The translations under genes were made by a program, and so were the position numbers. Under the pieces are notes generated by a model. It did no database searches. It was not told where the DNA came from and saw only the letters and a program-made list of their open reading frames with translations. 6,034 bases of DNA, from positions 1 through 6,034 of the forward strand of contig DASTGO010000329.1 of the NCBI GenBank assembly GCA_035719045.1, given 5' to 3'. Shown here one piece after another: positions 1 to 4,679 of this stretch. Source of the stretch: DASTGO01 sp035719045. GTDB lineage: Bacteria; Actinomycetota; Actinomycetes; Actinomycetales; Kineosporiaceae. Every line of letters begins with the position of its first letter. The stretch's first letter is position 1.

Positions 1-264
1 CTTCTCCAGGGCCAGATCCCCGTCCCCGGTCACCAGCGACACCGTCTGCGACAGCGCCTTGGCCGCATCCCCCACCAGCGCACCGGAATCGGCCAGCCAC
101 CGCGCCGACCGGGTCACCTCCGGCGCGATCTGCATCAACTCGCGGCCGGCCGCCAGCCACAACTGCGCCAGATCATTGATCTCGTCCTCGTCTACCGCCG
201 GCCACCCGTCACCGGTCAGGACATGGAACATCTCCGCAGCCCACGGCGGAACCTCAAGCCCCAC
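1..264 (-). CDS. CpnT-like / WXG100-like N-terminal domain of a probable exported effector (3' part outside window)
   Basis: The first 88 codons of a gene running off the left edge. The N-terminus reads MGLEVPPWAAEMFHVLTG (GTG start), then a WPAVDEDEINDLA segment and an amphipathic helical stretch rich in Ala, Leu and Glu. This pattern (GLE-PP, about 20 residues, WP-x-DED, long helices) is what I know from the N-terminal WXG100-like domain of large actinobacterial polymorphic toxins and CpnT-type proteins, which are exported by type VII-like systems and carry a variable C-terminal toxin. The toxin end is not visible, so the activity is unknown. I chose GTG 264 because it gives the usual MGLE opening and has a GGGTGG purine tract just upstream. 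In-frame GTGs at 273 and 270 are alternatives. It is divergent from the DUF5685-like gene. The reading frame is clear; the family is inferred from pattern memory. Confidence 0.72.
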   Translation of the reverse strand, partial: MGLEVPPWAAEMFHVLTGDGWPAVDEDEINDLAQLWLAAGRELMQIAPEVTRSARWLADSGALVGDAAKALSQTVSLVTGDGDLALEK

Positions 265-335
265 AACCACCACCCTGCAGTGAACCGCCCGCACCCTCCA
301 AACCACACGCGGCGGCAGGCGGCACCGCCCACCAC

Positions 336-360
336 GTCGGCCCCTCAGCGAGGGGCTGGC
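336..360. repeat. Inverted repeat / hairpin upstream of the effector-like gene
   Basis: GCCCCTC (340-346), loop AGC, GAGGGGC (350-356) is a perfect 7-bp stem with a 3-base loop. It extends outward to 336-360 with two G-T wobble pairs, giving about 11 bp. No T-run follows on either strand, so it is not a classical intrinsic terminator. It lies 72 bases upstream of the minus-strand GTG at 264 and could be leader structure or a protein binding site. Confidence 0.55.
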
Positions 361-650
361 CGGTCTATGGATGGGTGAGCTGAGCTCTTGTCACGCGATG
401 TCGGCGGAGTTGAGACGTAGGACGCACAAACGGGAGGCGGCTGGCCCCGACCAACCAGATGAAACCCGAGGAAGCCTGACGTGTCCGAGAACAGGTCGGG
501 ATCGGCTGCAGGACCGACGGGGTCCCGCTGTCTCCGCCCCTGCAGGCCGTCCGCCGTCGGCTTCCGAAGATCCGCTTGCACCAATACGCTGTCGGCCGCC
601 TGAACTCCGGCGGATCAGGTACGGGTCGACCGCCGGTCGTCACCGCCGTA

Positions 651-655
651 GGGAG
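651..655 (+). promoter_or_regulatory. Ribosome binding site of the DUF5685-like gene
   Basis: GGGAG sits 5 bases before GTG 661. It supports this GTG as the start, because the protein then opens with MFGLVTPCRH, matching the usual family N-terminus. Confidence 0.7.
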
Positions 656-660
656 TCCAC

Positions 661-1890
661 GTGTTCGGTCTGGTCACGCCGTGCCGGCACGCCCTGCCGG
701 GGGCCTTGCGGGACGCCTGGACCGCGCACCTGTGCGGGCTGTGCCTGACTCTGCGCGATCGGCACGGGCAACTGGCCCGCACTACGACGAATGTGGATGC
801 GGTGATGGTGTCGGTGCTGGTCGCCGCGCAGCGTCCGGAACTGGCGGCCACCCGTACGGCGAAGGCGTGCCTGCTGCGCGGGATGCGGCCGGCGCGGGTG
901 GTGCGCTCCGACGCTCCGGCAGCCCGGTTGGCCGGCGGAGTGTCCTTGGTCCTGGCCGGAGGGACGCTGCGCGATCACGTCGCGGACGGCGATCTGCCGC
1001 GAACCGCCCGTCCGCTGGCAGGCCGGGTCGGCCGGCGCTGGGAGACCCGCGGGCGGGCCATGCTGGGCGAGCTCGGTCTGGAGGCCGAGCGTCTGGCCGG
1101 GGTCGCGCAGCGGCAGGCGCAGGTGGAGTCCGATGCCAGGGCCGGGGACCTGCTGGTGGTGACGGCGCCGGCCGAGGCAGCGGTGAGCGACGCCCTGGCG
1201 CACACGGCCGCCCTCGCAGCCCGCCCGGACAACCGCGCCGCCCTGGCCGAGGCCGGGCGGATGATCGGGCGGGTGGTCCACCTCGCCGACGCCCTGCTGG
1301 ACCAGCCCGACGACGACCGGCACGGCCGGTGGAACCCCCTCACCGCGACCCGCACGGCGCCGTCCGAGGCCGTGGCCGTGATCCGTCGGGCCCTGGAACG
1401 GACCCGTGCCACGGTGGACCGGCTCGACCTCCCCGGCCTGGCCCCCGGCGCCGCCCCGGATGCCGTGGTGCAGGCCGAACTGGCTCGCCGCTTGCTGGGT
1501 CGGGAACTGCCGCGTGCGGTGCACCGAATGCTCGCCCGGGCAGGTCACGGCGGACGGGTCTGCGGTGGGCGGGAGCGCTGCGGCGGGCCGGTAGGGGCCG
1601 AACCGTCCCTGGATCCCGGCGCCGCGCGACCACGGGTTTCGCCCGCGTCCCCGTCGGTCTCCCCGGAAGGCCTGCCGCCCGGACCGATTCAGGCGTTGTC
1701 CGGTCCGGAGCCCGCTCGTGGGCGGGACGGCTGCTGCAACTGGCGCCGCTGGTGCGATTCCTGCGACTGCGACTGCGACTGCTGCGACTGCTGCGACTGT
1801 TGCAACTGCGGTGATTGCTGCGACTCCTGCGGCTGCAGTGACTCTTGCGACTGCGGTGGTTGTTGCGATTGTTCGGGCTGCGACTGCTGA
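661..1890 (+). CDS. DUF5685-like protein with a cysteine/aspartate-rich C-terminal tail
   Basis: A 409-residue protein of unknown function. The N-terminus MFGLVTPCRH, the HLCGLC motif (Cys25, Cys28; also Cys8), a following LRDRHG and the TTNVD segment near residues 42-46 match the DUF5685 pattern I know from actinobacteria and Firmicutes. A second conserved-looking block at residues 207-227 has an Asp-rich helix (HLADALLDQPDDD) followed by GRWNPL. Residues 1-300 look helical and globular; about 300-357 is a Pro/Gly/Arg linker. Residues 358-409 contain 24 Cys, alternating mainly with Asp, Gly and Ser (for example CDCDCDCCDCCDCC). No signal peptide or membrane helix is visible, so it is probably cytoplasmic. 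Metal binding, or acting as a carrier, scaffold or substrate, is inferred only from composition. It is convergent with DUF397 protein B and divergent from the effector-like gene. DUF5685 assignment is fairly sure; function is unknown. Confidence 0.9.
   Translation: MFGLVTPCRHALPGALRDAWTAHLCGLCLTLRDRHGQLARTTTNVDAVMVSVLVAAQRPELAATRTAKACLLRGMRPARVVRSDAPAARLAGGVSLVLAGGTLRDHVADGDLPRTARPLAGRVGRRWETRGRAMLGELGLEAERLAGVAQRQAQVESDARAGDLLVVTAPAEAAVSDALAHTAALAARPDNRAALAEAGRMIGRVVHLADALLDQPDDDRHGRWNPLTATRTAPSEAVAVIRRALERTRATVDRLDLPGLAPGAAPDAVVQAELARRLLGRELPRAVHRMLARAGHGGRVCGGRERCGGPVGAEPSLDPGAARPRVSPASPSVSPEGLPPGPIQALSGPEPARGRDGCCNWRRWCDSCDCDCDCCDCCDCCNCGDCCDSCGCSDSCDCGGCCDCSGCDC
1762..1806 (+). repeat. 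In-frame TGC/GAC codon repeat within the Cys-rich tail
   Basis: Three exact TGCGAC hexamers (1762-1779) are followed by two exact TGCTGCGAC nonamers (1780-1797) and a degenerate third nonamer TGTTGCAAC (1798-1806). The units are multiples of three, so slippage or unequal exchange would change the number of Cys-Asp units without breaking the frame. Confidence 0.85.
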
Positions 1891-1910
1891 GCCGTGGCGG
1901 GTCGGGGTCA

Positions 1911-1943
1911 CCCGGACCTCCGGGAGGCTGCACCCGGAGGGTG
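1911..1943. repeat. Two small hairpins in the convergent gap
   Basis: CCCGG-ACCT-CCGGG (1911-1924) and CACCC-GGA-GGGTG (1931-1943) are perfect 5-bp stems with loops of 4 and 3 bases. They lie just after the stop of the DUF5685-like gene and may assist transcription termination together with the stronger hairpin further on. Confidence 0.45.
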
Positions 1944-1958
1944 GCGTTCAGGCCGGGC

Positions 1959-1980
1959 CACGCCGCCGTACTGCGGCGTG
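1959..1980. terminator. Putative bidirectional terminator hairpin between convergent genes
   Basis: CACGCCGC (1959-1966), loop CGTACT, GCGGCGTG (1973-1980) is a perfect 8-bp GC-rich stem. It sits between the stop of the plus-strand DUF5685-like gene (1890) and the stop of the minus-strand DUF397 protein B (1989). There is no U-tract, as is common for actinomycete terminators, so the call rests on position and stem strength. Confidence 0.55.
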
Positions 1981-1988
1981 CGGGAGGC

Positions 1989-2207
1989 TCAGGTGTCGGT
2001 GGCGAGGTGGTGGAACTCCCGTTTGGACACCCCGTCGAGCCAGGCCTCGAACTCGGCCTTGGTGAAGTGCAGCACGGTGTCCGGGTGCGCGGAGTCCCGC
2101 ACGTCCACGCCACCGTCGGTGCGGCGTCGCATCTGCACCCGGCCCCCGTCAGCGGGAGCGGTCGAGGAGGAGATCCACTCGCCGTCCTCGCCGTCAGCGA
2201 CGTTCAC
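1989..2207 (-). CDS. DUF397 protein B (divergent second copy)
   Basis: A 72-residue protein from GTG 2207, with a strong GGAGGG seven bases upstream. The DUF397 pattern is clear in its second half: GVDVRDS (residues 33-39), VLHFT, EFEAWLDGV (52-60) and REF near the end. DUF397 proteins are small partners of Scr1-type HTH regulators, and in Streptomyces one such pair has been described as toxin-antitoxin-like. In this copy the usual N-terminal block (W-K-S-S-x-S followed by NCVE) is altered: W11 and S13-S15 remain, but the NCVE position reads GRVQ, losing the cysteine. It is separated from DUF397 protein A by 134 bp, so it may be transcribed with the upstream pair or from its own promoter. Family assignment is sure; whether it is still a functional partner of the regulator is open. 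Confidence 0.88.
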   Translation of the reverse strand: MNVADGEDGEWISSSTAPADGGRVQMRRRTDGGVDVRDSAHPDTVLHFTKAEFEAWLDGVSKREFHHLATDT

Positions 2208-2215
2208 GCGGGGTC

Positions 2216-2221
2216 CCTCCG
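2216..2221 (-). promoter_or_regulatory. Ribosome binding site of DUF397 protein B
   Basis: GGAGGG on the minus strand ends about 7-8 bases before GTG 2207. This strong site makes independent translation of the second DUF397 protein likely and decides the GTG start. Confidence 0.65.
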
Positions 2222-2241
2222 TCAGATGGTTTTGCGCGGCG

Positions 2242-2266
2242 CCGGGACGTTCCCGGGTGCGGAACG
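2242..2266. repeat. Two overlapping, mutually exclusive hairpins in the leader of DUF397 protein B
   Basis: CCGGGA-CGT-TCCCGG (2242-2256) and CGTTCC-CGGGTGC-GGAACG (2248-2266) are both perfect 6-bp stems, and they share bases 2248-2256, so only one can form in a given transcript. They lie 35-59 bases upstream of GTG 2207. An attenuator-like role is possible but unsupported beyond the base pairing. Confidence 0.4.
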
Positions 2267-2312
2267 GCCGACCGCCCGGCCCCGGAACAACCGACCGCCC
2301 CGGCCCCGGAAC
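2261..2312. repeat. GC-rich direct repeat, two units of 23 and 24 bp plus a GGAAC remnant
   Basis: Unit one (2261-2283) and unit two (2284-2307) both start with GGAAC, share the core CCGACCGCCC and end with CGGCCCC. They differ by a two-base substitution (GG to AA) and one inserted C. A third GGAAC follows at 2308-2312. The array fills much of the spacer between the two DUF397 genes. Confidence 0.75.
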
Positions 2313-2332
2313 CGTCTCGGGGGCCGGGGGCG
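2296..2332 (-). terminator. Putative terminator hairpin after DUF397 protein A
   Basis: CGCCCCGGCCCC (2296-2307) pairs with the G-rich stretch 2320-2332 across a 12-base loop, with one bulged G: 12 base pairs, all G-C. It begins 9 bases after the stop of DUF397 protein A on the minus strand. No U-tract is present. It could end the regulator/DUF397 A transcript, or reduce read-through into DUF397 protein B. Confidence 0.5.
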
Positions 2333-2341
2333 AGGCGATGG

Positions 2342-2563
2342 TCAGTGGATCAGGTGGTCGAACTCGCCGCCGTCGGCACCGTCCAGCCAGGCGGTGAACT
2401 GGGCCGCGGAGAAGGACAGCACCGCGCCGTCGGGGTTCTTGCTGTCCCGCACATCCACGCCAGCGACGGCGCTGCGGCGCATCTCCACGCAGTTGGCAGC
2501 GTTGGACGACAGAGACGCCTTGATCCAGGAACGCGCGGGATCGCAGCCCCGACCAGTGATCAT
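2342..2563 (-). CDS. DUF397 protein A, partner of the Scr1-type regulator
   Basis: A 73-residue protein with the full DUF397 pattern: W13-I-K-A-S-L-S, NCVEM (24-28), GVDVRDSKNP (35-44), VLSFS (48-52), FTAWLDG (56-62) and GEFDHL near the C-terminus. The ATG at 2563 overlaps the regulator's TGA in a 4-base ATGA. A good AAGGAG site lies inside the last codons of the regulator, 8 bases upstream, so the two proteins are translationally coupled. In the Streptomyces Scr1/Scr2 type pair the DUF397 protein is the partner of the HTH protein; a toxin role here is by analogy only. It is more canonical than copy B, because it keeps the NCVE block. Confidence 0.94.
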   Translation of the reverse strand: MITGRGCDPARSWIKASLSSNAANCVEMRRSAVAGVDVRDSKNPDGAVLSFSAAQFTAWLDGADGGEFDHLIH

Positions 2564-3402
2564 GTCTGGTGCTCCTTGATGGGTGTCGCCCGGCTGTAGA
2601 TCACCTGGAAGACCTCACGGTGGCGGGCAACGTGAGCCTCCCGGTCATGGTACCGAGACCCCAGATAGGAGTCGACGTAGACGACCGAGGGATCCCCGGG
2701 GTCCGGGAAGTCCATCACGGTGAACCCACCGAGCAGACCCGGGTGAGCGCCGTCGGCGGGCAGCACCCGCAGGTCGAGGAACTCGTCCTCGGCGGCCTCC
2801 AGCAGCCGCTCGTGCTGGCGGGCGTGCAGGCCGTCGTCGCCCACGCGCAACCGCAGCGCCGGTTCCCCGAGCACCAGGTGCACCCGGGGCCGCGGATCCC
2901 GTTCCCGCAGCGAGTTCTGACGCAGCATCCGCAATTGCACGTGCGCGCTGATCTGTTTCTCGCCGAGATCGGGGGTGCTGCCCCGCTCGACGGCCAAGGC
3001 GTAGTCCTCAGTCTGCAGCAGGCCGTGGATCACGTTGGGTTCGTAGGCCCAGAGCTCGGTGGCGCAGGATTCCAGGTCGAGGTAGATGTCGAAATTCCTG
3101 GCCAGGTGTTCCCCGTAGCCCTCCCACCACGCCTCCTGGGTGGTGGCGAGCGCCAGGTGACGCAGGCCCTCGATCGTGTCCGCAGGTGCCCCGTACAGGC
3201 GCCCCAGCTCGTAGACGTCACCGGGGCGGACCATCGACCGGCCGTACTCGATCGACTTGAGCTTTCCCAGGGACATCAGGCGCGTGGCGACGACGTCCTC
3301 GCGGGTCTTGCCGCAGGCCTCGCGCAGCCGCCGCAGCTTCCGCCCGAGTTGGCGGCGGATCATCGTCGAGCCGGTCGCTGGCGCCGCCGCGGTCCTGGCC
3401 AT
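2560..3402 (-). CDS. Scr1-family helix-turn-helix regulator (XRE HTH plus DUF5753)
   Basis: A 280-residue protein. Residues about 18-73 form an XRE-type HTH (LGRKLRRLREACGKTRED, then LGKLKSIEYGRSMV and VYELGRLYGA). Residues about 84-275 match the DUF5753 domain: WWEGYGEHL, YEPNVIHGLLQTEDYA, RQNSLRERDPRP, VLGEPALRLRVG, LRVLPADGAHPGLLGGF and VVYVDSYLG. Proteins of this architecture are abundant in streptomycetes, usually paired with a DUF397 gene, and are annotated as antitoxin-like transcriptional regulators that bind DNA in the cytoplasm. I chose ATG 3402 because a GGGAGGGAG tract lies just upstream; an in-frame start at 3444 would add 14 residues but lacks such a site. It overlaps DUF397 protein A by 4 bp and is divergent from the gene at 3595. 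Autoregulation through the upstream region is likely by family habit but not shown. Confidence 0.95.
   Translation of the reverse strand: MARTAAAPATGSTMIRRQLGRKLRRLREACGKTREDVVATRLMSLGKLKSIEYGRSMVRPGDVYELGRLYGAPADTIEGLRHLALATTQEAWWEGYGEHLARNFDIYLDLESCATELWAYEPNVIHGLLQTEDYALAVERGSTPDLGEKQISAHVQLRMLRQNSLRERDPRPRVHLVLGEPALRLRVGDDGLHARQHERLLEAAEDEFLDLRVLPADGAHPGLLGGFTVMDFPDPGDPSVVYVDSYLGSRYHDREAHVARHREVFQVIYSRATPIKEHQT
2572..2577 (-). promoter_or_regulatory. Internal ribosome binding site for DUF397 protein A
   Basis: AAGGAG on the minus strand lies within the 3' end of the regulator gene, 8 bases before ATG 2563. Combined with the ATGA overlap it indicates coupled but strong translation of the small partner. 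Confidence 0.75.
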
Positions 3403-3594
3403 CGAGGTCTCCCTCCCCGTGTTGACCTTGTCCGGCCCCAGCATGCCCCCAGGGACTCAGCGCGTGACAACGGACAATTTCGGCCCGTGGAAGTGGCGGC
3501 GTCCCAGCCCGATGCTGGTCGTGGCGGTCCCGTTCCCACCCTTCCCTCTGTGGAGGGGACCGAGGGCCGACCGCAACCTCAGGGGGCTACCGCG
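3403..3594. promoter_or_regulatory. Divergent promoter region with inverted TTGTCCG arms
   Basis: This 192-bp region lies between the regulator and the plus-strand gene. It holds TTGTCCG at 3428-3434 and its exact reverse complement CGGACAA at 3471-3477, 36 bp apart. Each arm has a second similar hexamer beside it: TTGACC next to the left arm, and TTGTCA next to the right arm on the minus strand. The minus-strand TTGTCA resembles a -35 box, with CATGCT 19 bases on as a weak -10. A small hairpin CCCTC-TGTG-GAGGG (3544-3557) lies 37 bases before ATG 3595. These are candidate operator and promoter sites; no binding site for this family is known to me that would confirm them. Confidence 0.45.
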
Positions 3595-4110
3595 ATGACA
3601 GCGCACCACCGGCGGACACCGACCGACCGACGGACAGCGGCCGACCGGCCGCCCGCCGGGCCGCCGGGACCCGACGACGACGGCAGCGCCGAAGGGTCGG
3701 GGGCGCCGGACGTCGAGAGCGTCGCCGCCCGGGGGAGCGGTGGTGAGGTCGAGACCGTTGTCGCCCTGGGTGGCGGTGGTGAGGTCGCGGCACTCGACCC
3801 GCCGCCGATCGCCGGGGTGCAGGCGTGGTGTCCGCGACCGGCCACGGCGCAGGAGTTGGACGACGCCCGCACGGTCCTGGTGGTCCACCGGCTGGACCCG
3901 GGGACCGGGCGGTGTGCGGCCTGCGCCGCGGACTGTCCCTGCCCGCCCGCGCTGGCCGCCGGACGGGTCCTGGCCGAGGCCGGGGCGTGGAACACGATGC
4001 CGTTCACTCGCCCCATCGGCAGGCCGGCGGGCCAGGGATCCGCAGTCGCCCGCGCCGGGTGGGTGGCCCGGCTGGTCCGGCGCCTGCCCTGGGTGACGAA
4101 GGCCGAATGA
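3595..4110 (+). CDS. Hypothetical actinobacterial protein with a C-x2-C-x3-C-x-C cluster
   Basis: A 171-residue protein that I do not recognise as a named family. Residues 1-75 are low-complexity and probably disordered (Arg/Thr/Pro/Asp/Gly-rich) and include a 12-residue tandem duplication at 40-63 (VESVAARGSGGE then VETVVALGGGGE). Residues about 76-135 look folded: AWCPRP (Cys79), a helix LDDARTVLVVHR (His98), DPGTGRC, and the cluster Cys107, Cys110, Cys114, Cys116 followed by PPALAAGRVLAEAG. The His plus Cys set resembles the short zinc-binding C-terminal patterns of small actinobacterial proteins (H...G-R-C-x-x-C...P-C), but metal binding is inferred. The C-terminus is basic (RLVRRLPWVTKAE). 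ATG 3595 follows an AGGGGG tract at suitable spacing; the frame stays open upstream only as the shadow of the antisense regulator gene. It may be co-transcribed with the gene at 4204. Confidence 0.75.
   Translation: MTAHHRRTPTDRRTAADRPPAGPPGPDDDGSAEGSGAPDVESVAARGSGGEVETVVALGGGGEVAALDPPPIAGVQAWCPRPATAQELDDARTVLVVHRLDPGTGRCAACAADCPCPPALAAGRVLAEAGAWNTMPFTRPIGRPAGQGSAVARAGWVARLVRRLPWVTKAE
3712..3783 (+). repeat. 36-bp tandem duplication, in frame
   Basis: Units 3712-3747 and 3748-3783 align without gaps with 6 differences in 36 bases. Their 3' ends share GCGGTGGTGAGGTCG (3737-3751 and 3773-3787). The unit is 12 codons, so the frame is kept and the disordered N-terminal part of the protein is lengthened. 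Confidence 0.85.
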
Positions 4111-4203
4111 ACGCGCGGACCTGCCCGCAACCCACGCCGACCTGCTCCCGACCGCCCGCCGAGACTTCCTGACCCGTCGCCCCACCTGGAAAGAGCCCTC
4201 GTC

Positions 4204-4662
4204 GTGTCACCGCCGCGTCACCTGGCCGTCCACCGCCGTCCCGGCCGCAACGCTCCCTCCGCAACAGGGCCCGTGGACGGCCCGACCCTGCTTCCGGACT
4301 TCCGGCCGCCTCCCACCCACACCGGTTACGGGGAGTGGACCCTCGGGCAGCGGGCACGCCAGCTCTACCTGGACACCGGAACCCTGGCCGGGGACCTGGC
4401 CCGGATCGGCCTGCCCGTGCCGGTGAACCAGCTCGGCGCGATCCTGGCCGGGGACGAGCCCGCACCGCCCGTGGTCCTGGCCGGGCTCGTGGAGGTCCTC
4501 GAACTGCGTGACCCCGCCGTCCACGACCGCCCGCTCACCACTGCGGTCGCACGGTCCTGGCGCTGCGCCGGGTGGCGGGTGCCCACCGAGATCCTCATCA
4601 TCCTGGCTGCCGCCCGGAACCTGACCCTGTCCGAGGTCCGCGACATCGCCGCTCTGTGGTGA
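4204..4662 (+). CDS. Hypothetical small helical protein with HTH-like segments
   Basis: A 152-residue protein without a family I can name. Residues 1-40 are basic and Pro-rich. From 44 on it is helical: EWTLGQRARQLYLDTGTLAGDL, then GLPVPVNQLGAILAGDE (69-85), PPVVLAGLVEVLELRDP (88-104), and a second block WRVPTEILIILAAARN (124-139) and LTLSEVRDIAALW at the C-terminus. The order helix, short turn, helix, then G-x-x-x-P and a helix ending in LEL recalls Cro/XRE-type regulators, but no diagnostic signature is complete. GTG 4204 is preceded by GGAAAGAG at 8-10 bases and the frame has no ATG or GTG further upstream before the stop of the previous gene. GTG 4273 is a weaker alternative. It starts 93 bp after the gene at 3595 in the same direction and may share its transcript. 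Its stop is only 17 bp from the stop of the convergent LuxR gene. Confidence 0.7.
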   Translation: MSPPRHLAVHRRPGRNAPSATGPVDGPTLLPDFRPPPTHTGYGEWTLGQRARQLYLDTGTLAGDLARIGLPVPVNQLGAILAGDEPAPPVVLAGLVEVLELRDPAVHDRPLTTAVARSWRCAGWRVPTEILIILAAARNLTLSEVRDIAALW

Positions 4663-4678
4663 TGGAGGTCTGTGGTGA
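4653..4678. repeat. 10-bp direct repeat at the stop of the small helical protein gene
   Basis: TCTGTGGTGA occurs at 4653-4662, ending in the stop codon, and again at 4669-4678, with six bases between. The 17-bp convergent gap is therefore mostly a copy of the gene's last codons. No terminator hairpin fits in the gap. Confidence 0.6.
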
Positions 4679-4679
4679 C

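Larger units (their letters stand above)
265..660. other. Divergent intergenic spacer, about 396 bp, no gene seen
   Basis: This spacer separates two genes transcribed away from each other, so it should hold both promoters. Its reading frames give Arg/Pro/Ser-rich translations with no recognisable domain, and base composition is less skewed than in the flanking genes. It contains a hairpin at 336-360, a second short hairpin CGACC-GCC-GGTCG at 627-639 in the leader of the plus-strand gene, and a GGGAG ribosome binding site at 651-655. I could not find a convincing -35/-10 pair on either strand. TTGTCA at 388-393 and TTGCAC at 576-581 resemble -35 boxes but lack a good -10 at proper spacing. Confidence 0.6.

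Noticed and set aside
371..748. Small frames on both strands inside the 265-660 spacer
   Set aside because: Arg/Ser/Pro-rich translations, no ribosome binding site with suitable spacing, no domain; treated as non-coding.
576..1814. A plus-strand frame of 412 codons overlapping the DUF5685-like gene
   Set aside because: Arg/Gly/Pro-rich out-of-frame translation typical of GC-rich DNA, without any recognisable motif.
1762..1887. The TGC/GAC array as a CRISPR or intergenic satellite
   Set aside because: Units are 6-9 bases without spacers and lie in frame within a coding region; it is a codon repeat.
640..1911. A long minus-strand frame opposite the whole DUF5685-like gene, with an Ala/Val-rich hydrophobic start
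   Set aside because: It is the codon-aligned complement of a gene with clear family motifs; the Ala/Val run is just the reverse complement of the TGC/GAC tail codons. No ribosome binding site or domain.
3403..3444. A longer regulator start at 3444
   Set aside because: It adds 14 residues with no ribosome binding site, whereas ATG 3402 has a strong GGGAGGGAG upstream.
2569..3594. The upstream in-frame extension of the gene at 3595 across the regulator
   Set aside because: It is antisense to a well-supported Scr1-type gene; ATG 3595 with an AGGGGG tract is the better start.
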